NCBI GenBank assembly: GCA_043817715.1
Contig: JBDRGO010000072.1
Coordinates: forward strand, 1-5,832
Direction: 5' to 3'
DNA length: 5,832 bases
DNA from: JAFGBZ01 sp043817715
GTDB taxonomy: Archaea; Iainarchaeota; Iainarchaeia; Iainarchaeales; JAFGBZ01
In this document: positions 1 to 5,655 of the stretch, in pieces
Layout: every line of letters begins with the position of its first letter
How positions within the stretch are numbered: position 1 is the stretch's first letter
Translations under genes and position numbers: made by a program
Notes under the pieces: generated by a model
What the model was told of the DNA's origin: nothing
The model's input: only the letters and a program-made list of their open reading frames with translations
Database searches by the model: none

Positions 1-158
1 ACTCTGTATTCGGGTTTGATGAAAATAAAGTCATTCCTTCAACTGAACTTCCTTCCTCTTGGATTGCGGAGCGCCCTGAAAGAATTGAGCTGAAAAGCGA
101 TTTTCATGCCTTAAATGCCGAAGATGGGCTGAAAAAAATGAGGGGGCAAATGAAATGA
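1..158 (+). CDS. C-terminal fragment of an RmlD-like nucleotide-sugar reductase (extended SDR)
   Basis: The reading frame starting at base 3 is open for 51 codons to a TGA at 156-158; the 5' part lies outside the window. The visible peptide runs from SVFGFDENKVIP through WIAERPERIEL to GLKKMRGQMK. A 'GFD..KVIP ... W.A.RP....L ... A ... GL..M..Q' pattern is what I expect at the C-terminus of dTDP-4-dehydrorhamnose reductase-like (RmlD) substrate-binding domains, where the W-A-x-RP segment lies near the sugar-nucleotide site. The NAD(P)-binding Rossmann part is not visible, so the family call rests on about 50 residues. The stop overlaps the next gene's ATG (ATGA at 155-158), which indicates an operon with translational coupling. 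Its likely role is making a deoxy- or modified sugar nucleotide for the glycosyltransferases that follow. It could instead be another sugar-nucleotide epimerase or reductase. Confidence 0.5.
   Translation, partial: SVFGFDENKVIPSTELPSSWIAERPERIELKSDFHALNAEDGLKKMRGQMK
140..146 (+). promoter_or_regulatory. Shine-Dalgarno for the GT-C gene
   Basis: GAGGGGG lies inside the 3' end of the preceding gene, 8 bases before the ATG at 155. It supports this start and a coupled operon. Confidence 0.5.
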
Positions 159-1690
159 ATAATTCACAGAAACTTTTGATTGCTTCGTTTTTGTTTTTAG
201 CAATCCTGACCTTTGTCGGCCCTTTTTATGGGGATTACTGCATTGCTGATGACTGCGTTTACGCTAGAGTGACAAAAATTCTTTCAGAGGATTTTGAATT
301 CAATCCCTGGCTGGTGGAAGCGCCGATGTTTCCGACTTATTTCCTTGGATTTTTATTTTCATTATTTTTTGGCTTTAACCACATTATTTTACGGATTTCG
401 ACAATGCTTTTGTCCATTATTTTATTCATTTCACTTATTTATTTTTTCAAAAAAACTTCTCTTTCAAATGAAACAAGCATTCTTGCCTCGCTTTTGATTT
501 CCTTTAATCCGTTTGTATTCAGTTTAAGCCATTCATTTATGGCTGATGTTCCGGGACTTTTATTTATTGTAATTTCAAGTTATTTTTTCCTTGACTGGTT
601 CGATTCAAACAAAAAAACATCTTTTGTACTGGCATTAATTTTTTCTGTTTTAGGTATTTACACAAGAAACTTTGCAGTATTTGTTCCATTGGCTGCATTC
701 TTTGCTTTATTAATTTCAAATGAAAGAAAAGAAAAAATCACTTCAATAATTGTTTTATTCTTGTTTCTTGCATTGAACGCGTTAATAGTGCTTTGGTTCA
801 ATTATGTATTAATCGGATTTGATTCTCATTTTCATGCCGCGGCCGCATTAAGCAATATTTCCCGCATTTACGGAATTCCAGTTTATTTAGGGTTTTCTTT
901 TATTGGCGCAGCAATTCTTTTAATTGATTTTTTCAAGGAAAAAAAATCAATTTTGAAGCCGGCGTTACTTTCTTTATTTCTTTTGACCGGTGCATTAATT
1001 GCTTTTTTCTTTATTCCTCTGCATCCAATAATGCCTTATTATGGAAATATATTGCAGTCAAACGGATTAGGCTTTCTTTCCCTTGCGGGAGAAAAACCAT
1101 TCATTCCCGAACTTTTTTGGACGATAATGACAGTTGTTTCAATTTTAAGCGCTTTTATTTTCCTCAATAAAATAATTTCAAAGCAAAACTTTTTAGAACT
1201 GGTTTCAAGAAACAAAAAAACTTCTTTCTTGTTTTTTTCTGCTGTTCTTTATTTCCTTTTAATGGTTTTTTTTAATTATTTCTTCGATCGTTTTATTGTT
1301 CTCATTTTGCCATTTGCTTTTGCATTGTTTTTGCTTAATATTTCAAATTCTCGATTAATTAAACCTGTGCTTTTAATTTCAATTCTTTTCTTTGCAGGAT
1401 TCAGTTATTATGGAACAACGGATTACTTTTTAGCAAGAAACGCAGCCGACAAAGCAATACAGTCGCTTGAAATTGAGCGGATTGCATTCAATGAAATTAA
1501 GGCAAATCACGAATTCTGTGCGCAAAATTTTCCAAGAGAACTACATGAAGGGACAGCATGCATGGATGAAGGGCTTGCAACGTATTGGATTGTATTTTCA
1601 TCATTATCCAATTGCAAAGAAAAAAATTCATTTGAAGAGAGCTTTTTTTTCATTAAAGAGAAAGCATTTGTTTTAACTGAATGTCACTGA
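155..1690 (+). CDS. GT-C membrane glycosyltransferase, PMT/ArnT (GT39-like) type
   Basis: This is a 511-residue polytopic membrane protein with roughly 11-13 hydrophobic segments. TM1 is about residues 6-24. The first outside loop carries Asp32-Asp33 and Glu55 (EAPMFP), the usual place for the GT-C catalytic acid. HSFMADVPGLLF with Asp131 matches the second conserved acidic segment of the PMT_2 family, and FFDRFIVLILPF (375-386) resembles the 'RY..P' helix near the lipid-phosphate site of ArnT-like enzymes. Residues ~420-511 form a soluble, presumably extracytoplasmic tail. Family knowledge: such enzymes transfer a sugar from a polyprenyl-phosphate donor to protein, lipid or glycan outside the membrane. 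The ATG at 155 has GAGGGGG (140-146) about 8 bases upstream and overlaps the preceding stop. Oddity: all six cysteines (29, 34, 455, 469, 487, 510) lie outside the hydrophobic segments. Acceptor and sugar are unknown. Confidence 0.8.
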   Translation: MNNSQKLLIASFLFLAILTFVGPFYGDYCIADDCVYARVTKILSEDFEFNPWLVEAPMFPTYFLGFLFSLFFGFNHIILRISTMLLSIILFISLIYFFKKTSLSNETSILASLLISFNPFVFSLSHSFMADVPGLLFIVISSYFFLDWFDSNKKTSFVLALIFSVLGIYTRNFAVFVPLAAFFALLISNERKEKITSIIVLFLFLALNALIVLWFNYVLIGFDSHFHAAAALSNISRIYGIPVYLGFSFIGAAILLIDFFKEKKSILKPALLSLFLLTGALIAFFFIPLHPIMPYYGNILQSNGLGFLSLAGEKPFIPELFWTIMTVVSILSAFIFLNKIISKQNFLELVSRNKKTSFLFFSAVLYFLLMVFFNYFFDRFIVLILPFAFALFLLNISNSRLIKPVLLISILFFAGFSYYGTTDYFLARNAADKAIQSLEIERIAFNEIKANHEFCAQNFPRELHEGTACMDEGLATYWIVFSSLSNCKEKNSFEESFFFIKEKAFVLTECH

Positions 1691-1698
1691 AGCAAGAA

Positions 1699-1771
1699 TT
1701 AAATTTCTTTTTTTATTGTTTTTGTTGTTTGTTTTTTTTTCTTTTTTTATATTTCTTTTTTTATTGTTTTT
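1699..1771. repeat. Direct repeat, 25 nt with one mismatch, duplicating the GT2 gene's 3' tail and stop
   Basis: Copies at 1699-1723 and 1747-1771 are identical at 24 of 25 positions (mismatch 1702 versus 1750); 1703-1723 equals 1751-1771 exactly. Read on the minus strand, each copy encodes KTIKKEI followed by TAA, and the 48-base offset keeps the two copies in the same frame. The sequence is low complexity, so chance or slippage is possible. Confidence 0.6.
1704..1762 (+). terminator. T-rich tract, probable archaeal-type terminator of the GT-C gene
   Basis: Beginning 14 bases after the GT-C stop, the plus strand carries a series of T runs (1708-1714, 1719-1723, 1732-1740, 1742-1748 and 1756-1762) with no preceding hairpin. 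Archaeal RNA polymerase terminates at such U-tracts. The tract extends into the 3' end of the convergent GT2 gene. No equivalent U-tract is visible for the minus-strand gene in this gap. The nearest one on that strand is A7 at 1620-1626 (plus-strand reading), inside the GT-C gene. Confidence 0.55.
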
Positions 1772-2475
1772 ATTTTTAATGAAAACAGGTTCTTTAGGAA
1801 GCTCAGCACTTCTTTTGAGGTTAATTTTGATTCTCCCTCAATTCTGTCTATCAGAATAACTGGAAACTCTTCTATTCTGAATTTTTTTCTTTTTGATAAA
1901 TAAAGCAGTTCCTGCAGGGCGGAGTATCCTTTTGATTTAATATTTTTGTAATCAATTTTTTCCAAAACTTTTCTTTTATAGCCCCTGTATCCTGTTGTTA
2001 CATCTCTTGTTTTTAATCCTAAAACAATTCTTGCCAAAGAATTTGCAATCCTGCTTTTTAATTTCCTGTAAAAACCCCATCCGATTATTTTTCCGCCTTT
2101 AAAATATCTTGAACCAATAACCACATCCGCGCCTTCATTTATTTTTTCAAAAAATTTCGGAAGATCATTTGGGTCATGTGAAAGATCAGCATCCATTGTA
2201 AAAATCAGTTCGCAATCCAGATTCTCAATCGCATATTTCATTCCTGCAATTTGTGCGGTTCCAATTCCCATTTTTTTTGGTCTTTCAATTAGATGAATTA
2301 ATTTATTTTTTCTCTTAAATTTATTAATTATTTCCCTTGTTCTGTCTTTGGAATTGTCATCGACAAAAATTACCTGAAAATCAATTTCATGTGAGTAAAT
2401 TCCTTTAAGCAGTGGCTCAATATTGTCTTCTTCATTTAATGTAGGGACAATTATTGCGTTTTTTGTTTTTTTCAT
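1747..2475 (-). CDS. Dolichol-phosphate mannosyltransferase-like GT2 glycosyltransferase (DPM1 type)
   Basis: Read from the ATG at 2473-2475 this is a 242-residue GT-A fold enzyme. PTLNEEDNI begins at residue 11, followed by VDDNS (38-42, nucleotide-sugar binding), DADLSHDP (95-102, the metal-binding DxD-type motif), GSRY (121-124), DVTTGYRGYKR (158-168) and RIEGESKL (about 211-218). These match polyprenyl-phosphate mannose/glucose synthases, which move a hexose from GDP- or UDP-sugar to dolichyl phosphate on the cytoplasmic face. No transmembrane segment follows the catalytic domain, so it is the short, peripheral type. An in-frame ATG at 2524-2526 would add 17 residues, but it lies within the promoter palindrome, has no Shine-Dalgarno and precedes the conserved start of the fold, so I prefer 2475. 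The product is a plausible donor for the GT-C and YfhO proteins encoded here. Whether the sugar is mannose or glucose cannot be read from the sequence. Confidence 0.88.
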   Translation of the reverse strand: MKKTKNAIIVPTLNEEDNIEPLLKGIYSHEIDFQVIFVDDNSKDRTREIINKFKRKNKLIHLIERPKKMGIGTAQIAGMKYAIENLDCELIFTMDADLSHDPNDLPKFFEKINEGADVVIGSRYFKGGKIIGWGFYRKLKSRIANSLARIVLGLKTRDVTTGYRGYKRKVLEKIDYKNIKSKGYSALQELLYLSKRKKFRIEEFPVILIDRIEGESKLTSKEVLSFLKNLFSLKIKTIKKEI

Positions 2476-2507
2476 TCTGAAAGACCCTTCCAGGATAAAC
2501 TTTAAAA

Positions 2508-2527
2508 AATGCTTTATATTAAGCATT
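2508..2527. promoter_or_regulatory. Palindromic divergent TATA-box promoter
   Basis: The sequence is AATGCTT, then TATATT, then AAGCATT: perfect 7-base inverted arms (2508-2514 and 2521-2527) around an AT core. It reads TTTATATT on the plus strand and TTAATATAAA on the minus strand, both acceptable archaeal TATA boxes. With transcription starting about 25 bases from the box centre, the minus start falls near 2490-2492, just ahead of the GT2 ATG at 2475. The plus start falls near 2541-2543, at the methyltransferase TTG. An alternative plus-strand box is TTTAAAAA at 2501-2508. Confidence 0.55.
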
Positions 2528-2529
2528 GA

Positions 2530-2535
2530 AAGGTG
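2530..2535 (+). promoter_or_regulatory. Shine-Dalgarno deciding the methyltransferase start
   Basis: AAGGTG lies 6 bases before TTG 2542, but it contains the competing GTG start at 2533 itself, which has no Shine-Dalgarno of its own. This favours TTG, provided the transcript begins upstream of 2530. Confidence 0.4.
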
Positions 2536-2541
2536 CTTTTA

Positions 2542-3180
2542 TTGGAAGAAAATGACTGGGATAATTATTGGGTCCGCCATGACAGAAAAAAATCATTCAG
2601 CGAGAATATTTTTACTTTAATGAGAAAAGTGGTTATTGCACCGGGTACAGCATACTTTTTTGACAAAATTTTTCCAAAAAAAGGCTCTTTCCTTGAAGCC
2701 GGATGCGGTTCAGGCGAATCAAGCATCAAAATTCGCTCTCATGAAAGAAAATTCATTGCATTGGATTATTCTGTTCTTGCGCTGGAAAGGGCAAAAAAAC
2801 AGAATTTTTACCATAAATTCAAGAAAGGAGATGTAAGAAAACTCCCCTTCAAAGACAATTCTTTTGATGGAATATGGAGTGTCGGGGTATTGGAGCATTT
2901 TCCTGCAAATGAAGTCCCGCTACTTTTGAATGAATCATTCCGTGTTCTTAAAAAAGGAGGAAAAATTTTAATGCTTGTTCCCCCAAAACATTCTTCTTCA
3001 ATTGTTTTTTTCAATATTTTGAATAAGTTCATTAAATTTCAGGTTCCTGATGAGCCATCACAGCCAAAAAGCAAAGAAGAAATAAAAAAATGGTTTGAAA
3101 AAGCCGGCTTTAAAAAAGTTTATGTATCTTTTCCATTCAGATTGCTTTGCATTTATTATGTAATTGCCGGAGAAAAATAA
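2542..3180 (+). CDS. Class I SAM-dependent methyltransferase (Methyltransf_11 type)
   Basis: Counting from the TTG at 2542 this is a 212-residue soluble protein. The SAM-binding motif I is FLEAGCGSGESS (50-61), with the acidic ribose-binding position in ALDYS (73-77), GDVRKLPFKDNSFD (96-109), the WSVGVLEHF segment (112-120) and RVLKKGGKILMLVP (134-147). The C-terminal EIKKWFEKAGFKKV is the usual closing helix and strand of this family. The open frame also allows GTG at 2533 (215 residues). I prefer TTG 2542 because AAGGTG (2530-2535) sits 6 bases upstream and the TATA box places transcription near that point. Such enzymes methylate small molecules, lipids or sugars; the substrate cannot be inferred beyond the glycan context. 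The gene runs into the YfhO-family gene with little or no gap, indicating one transcript. Confidence 0.85.
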   Translation: MEENDWDNYWVRHDRKKSFSENIFTLMRKVVIAPGTAYFFDKIFPKKGSFLEAGCGSGESSIKIRSHERKFIALDYSVLALERAKKQNFYHKFKKGDVRKLPFKDNSFDGIWSVGVLEHFPANEVPLLLNESFRVLKKGGKILMLVPPKHSSSIVFFNILNKFIKFQVPDEPSQPKSKEEIKKWFEKAGFKKVYVSFPFRLLCIYYVIAGEK

Positions 3181-3203
3181 TGAAAAAGGTGTTTCTTTTT
3201 TGA
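3180..3203 (+). other. Seven-codon mini-ORF bridging the methyltransferase and YfhO genes
   Basis: ATG at 3180-3182 overlaps the methyltransferase stop (TAATG) and has GGAG at 3169-3172, 7 bases upstream. It encodes MKKVFLF and ends at TGA 3201-3203, which overlaps the in-frame TTG start of the YfhO protein (TTGA). It may be a coupling peptide, or the true start of the YfhO gene if the T6 run at 3196-3201 is really T7. See findings. Confidence 0.35.
3186..3191 (+). promoter_or_regulatory. Shine-Dalgarno deciding the YfhO TTG start
   Basis: AAGGTG lies 8 bases before TTG 3200. It is the same hexamer seen before the methyltransferase TTG, which makes 3200 a better start than TTG 3164. Confidence 0.5.
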
Positions 3204-5584
3204 AAGGAAATCAAAAATACTTTTTGGCAATATTAATTCTTTCACTTTTATTCGCCTTGCCTGTTTTTTTTGAATTTGAAAAATCATTGTTTACCGGCGA
3301 CAATGACATTTACTGGCCGGTTTCAAGATTCTTTATATTTGATTCATTTCATGAAACAGGCGAAATTCCTTTATGGAACCCAAATGTTTATGGGGGCATT
3401 CCGCTTTTAGCAAACCCGCAGTCAATAATGGTATTTCCTTTGTATTTTTTATTTGCCTTGCTGGATTTTGGCTTTGTGCTAAAAATTGCATTATTTTTCC
3501 TTGTATTTGTTTCCGGAATTTCAATGTTTTATTTTTTAAAAACTCTTGGATTAAAAAATGAATCTGCTTTGTTTGGTGCAATTGCCTACATGTTTTCGGG
3601 GAGAATAATGTCAAGCATTTGGGCAGGGCACATTGTTTTCTGGCCGCCTTTTGCTTTATTGCCGCTTGTTTTTGCTTTTTTTGAATTGGCGCTTAAAAAT
3701 AGGTCTTTTCCTTATGCAATTTTTGCAGGCGTAATTCTTGCGTTAATGTTTCTCGGAGGCCACACACAGTTATTTCTTTATTTTTTAATGTTTTTTTCAT
3801 TTTATGCTTTATTTAAAATAATTACAGAGGCAGAAAAGCAAAAAACAAAAAATTCCTTTTTTCCTTTTTCAATTTCATTCAATTCATTAATTTCTTCAGC
3901 GAAAAAAATCATTCCGTTTTTCTTTCTAATACTTTTAGTTTTTTCCGCGATTTCAATGATTCAAATAATTCCTTCTCTTGAATTTGCTTCTTTTTCTTCA
4001 AGAGAAGGGGGGCTTTCAGATGAATTCGCCAACTTTGCGGCATTCCCTCTGCAAAATTTTATTACTGTTTTGTTGCCTAATTTTTTTGGAAACTCAATCA
4101 ACCACACTTTTTGGGGGAAAATTTATTATGATGAACTGAATTTTTTTCCCGGAATTATTGTCCTCATTTTTGCCTTATTTTCTTTTCTTTTTTTCAGAAA
4201 CAATTTAGTAAAATTCTTTTCCTTAATTGTTTTGTTCTGTTTTATTTACGCATTTGGCTCAAAATTTTTCTTGTTTGATTTTTTTCGGTTGTTTCCGATA
4301 TTTGAATTGTTTAGAGTTCCTTCAAGAATGCTTTTTGTGGCGGCTTTTTGTGTTCCAGTAATTGCTGCAATTGGCTTTAATGGATTTCTTAACCAAAAGC
4401 AGCTTTCTCAAAGCCAAAAAAATTATTTCAAATTAATTTTTGTTTTTTCAATTATTGCAGGAATACTGCTTATAATTTCAATTTTATTTAAAGAACAGAT
4501 TTTTGAGTTAGGAAAAACAATTCTAATGCAAAAATATGCATTGCATTCCCCTGAAAAACAGCTTTATTATATTTCTCAGATTCCTGCAGTATTTAACTGG
4601 ATTTTAAGGGATTTAAGCGCATTGTTTTTGGCTTCATTTTTTTCAGTTGCCGCAATATTTTTTTTCAGAAAACAATTATTTTCTAAAAAAACCCTTTCCT
4701 TTGTTTTAATCGCTGTTTGCTTTCTTGAATTATTTTCTTTTGGCTCAATTTTTATAAACGATTTGCGCACAGGGGAGATTTTCGAATCAAATAAAGCAAT
4801 TGAATTCCTTGAATCGCAGGACTCTTATTTCAGAATTTTTGAGCATAAAATGTTTCCTTGGTACCATAAAACAGTGAGCGCGGGAATTCAATCTGCATTA
4901 TCTTATGATCCTGCAATTTTCCGGAAATATGCCGATTTTCTTGGGTTAATCAACAACAAAAATGTTATTGATATTACTACAATTCAGCCAGGAGACATTA
5001 GTGATGAAAGTAATTTGAAAGTATTTGATTTATTGAATGTAAAATACATTGTTTCCGAGAAAAAGCTTGAATTGATTTCCTATCCCTTGGCTTACTATGA
5101 TCGGAATTATTTCATTTATGAAAATCCTAATGTTTTGCCGAGGGCGTTTGTGGTAGGAAAATCAAAAGTTTTTTCTTCTGAAGAACAAGTTCTTGAAAAT
5201 ATTTTAAGCGATTCATTTAATCCAAGACAAGAGGTTTTGTTGTTTAATGCTTCGCAAATTAATTCCCTTCAATCTTTTAAAGAAGCAGAAATTACCCATT
5301 ATTCGCCTCATAAAATAACTGTTTCAGTTGATGCTGAAGATGAATGCTTTCTTGTTTTATTGGAAAATAATTATCCTGGATGGAAGGCGTTTGAAAACGG
5401 AAAACAAATTGAATTGTTTACTGCAAATTATTTGTTCCGTGCAGTCAAACTTTCTCCCGGCAAACACGAACTTGATTTTCTGTTTCAATCAGAATCAATT
5501 TTTTTAGGGGGATTAATTTCAATCGCTTCACTGTTTTTAGTAATCCTTTTTTTATTAATTAATTTCAAAAACAGAAAAAAGTGA
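3200..5584 (+). CDS. YfhO-family polytopic membrane protein (GT-C-like glycosyltransferase)
   Basis: From TTG 3200 this is 794 residues, close to the usual length of YfhO proteins (about 800-870). After TM1 come GDNDIYWP (Asp34, Asp36), PLWNPNVYGGIPLLANPQ (from residue 58) and GGHTQLF (His188), then SSREGG (Arg268) and FRVPSRM (371-377). All are characteristic YfhO positions, within a dozen or so hydrophobic segments. A C-terminal outside domain ends in a beta-rich part with NNYPGWKAFENGK (Pro726-Gly-Trp728) and LSPGKHELDF, then a final TM and a basic FKNRKK tail. In Firmicutes, YfhO works with a GT2 enzyme that loads polyprenyl phosphate and itself transfers the sugar to lipoteichoic or wall teichoic acid. 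By analogy it may use the product of the GT2 gene at 1747-2475. The open frame could start at TTG 3164, overlapping the methyltransferase by 17 bases, but that start lacks the AAGGTG site. Confidence 0.85.
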   Translation: MKGNQKYFLAILILSLLFALPVFFEFEKSLFTGDNDIYWPVSRFFIFDSFHETGEIPLWNPNVYGGIPLLANPQSIMVFPLYFLFALLDFGFVLKIALFFLVFVSGISMFYFLKTLGLKNESALFGAIAYMFSGRIMSSIWAGHIVFWPPFALLPLVFAFFELALKNRSFPYAIFAGVILALMFLGGHTQLFLYFLMFFSFYALFKIITEAEKQKTKNSFFPFSISFNSLISSAKKIIPFFFLILLVFSAISMIQIIPSLEFASFSSREGGLSDEFANFAAFPLQNFITVLLPNFFGNSINHTFWGKIYYDELNFFPGIIVLIFALFSFLFFRNNLVKFFSLIVLFCFIYAFGSKFFLFDFFRLFPIFELFRVPSRMLFVAAFCVPVIAAIGFNGFLNQKQLSQSQKNYFKLIFVFSIIAGILLIISILFKEQIFELGKTILMQKYALHSPEKQLYYISQIPAVFNWILRDLSALFLASFFSVAAIFFFRKQLFSKKTLSFVLIAVCFLELFSFGSIFINDLRTGEIFESNKAIEFLESQDSYFRIFEHKMFPWYHKTVSAGIQSALSYDPAIFRKYADFLGLINNKNVIDITTIQPGDISDESNLKVFDLLNVKYIVSEKKLELISYPLAYYDRNYFIYENPNVLPRAFVVGKSKVFSSEEQVLENILSDSFNPRQEVLLFNASQINSLQSFKEAEITHYSPHKITVSVDAEDECFLVLLENNYPGWKAFENGKQIELFTANYLFRAVKLSPGKHELDFLFQSESIFLGGLISIASLFLVILFLLINFKNRKK

Positions 5585-5594
5585 TTAGCAGCGC

Positions 5595-5610
5595 CTATCA
5601 TGCAAGATAG
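5595..5610. promoter_or_regulatory. Imperfect 16-bp palindrome, possible operator
   Basis: CTATC and GATAG flank ATGCAA; the whole 16 bases are symmetric at 14 positions, with TGCA at the centre. It lies 10 bases after the YfhO stop and 5 bases before a TATA box. No T-run follows directly, so an operator is more likely than a terminator hairpin. Confidence 0.3.
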
Positions 5611-5615
5611 TCAAG

Positions 5616-5624
5616 TATATATAA
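5616..5624 (+). promoter_or_regulatory. Archaeal-type TATA box
   Basis: TATATATAA is centred at 5620. A start about 25-28 bases downstream falls at 5645-5648, on the second ATG (5647), as expected for a leaderless archaeal transcript. Confidence 0.5.
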
Positions 5625-5630
5625 TCTTTG

Positions 5631-5655
5631 TTGTATGGCTTATTGTATGGCTTAT
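5631..5655 (+). repeat. 12-bp tandem duplication over a start codon
   Basis: TGTATGGCTTAT occurs at 5632-5643 and again at 5644-5655; with the preceding T, 25 bases have period 12. Each copy contains ATG GCT TAT, so the reading frame starts MAYC MAYT with two possible initiators, 5635 and 5647. Confidence 0.8.

Noticed and set aside
2476..2526. Upstream in-frame ATG giving the GT2 enzyme a 17-residue N-terminal extension
   Set aside because: It sits inside the TATA palindrome, has no Shine-Dalgarno, and conserved GT2 sequence begins only after the internal Met at 2475.
2808..3032. Minus-strand open frame opposite the methyltransferase
   Set aside because: It lies antisense to clear methyltransferase motifs, shows no domain-like sequence of its own and has no start signals.
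3333..3614. Open frames on both strands within the YfhO gene
   Set aside because: They are explained as shadows of a long, motif-rich membrane protein; the peptides are basic or Cys/Phe-rich without recognisable features.
5595..5610. Stem-loop as a terminator for the YfhO operon
   Set aside because: The stem is only 5 bp and no T-run follows it; a TATA box comes next instead, so an operator reading is preferred.
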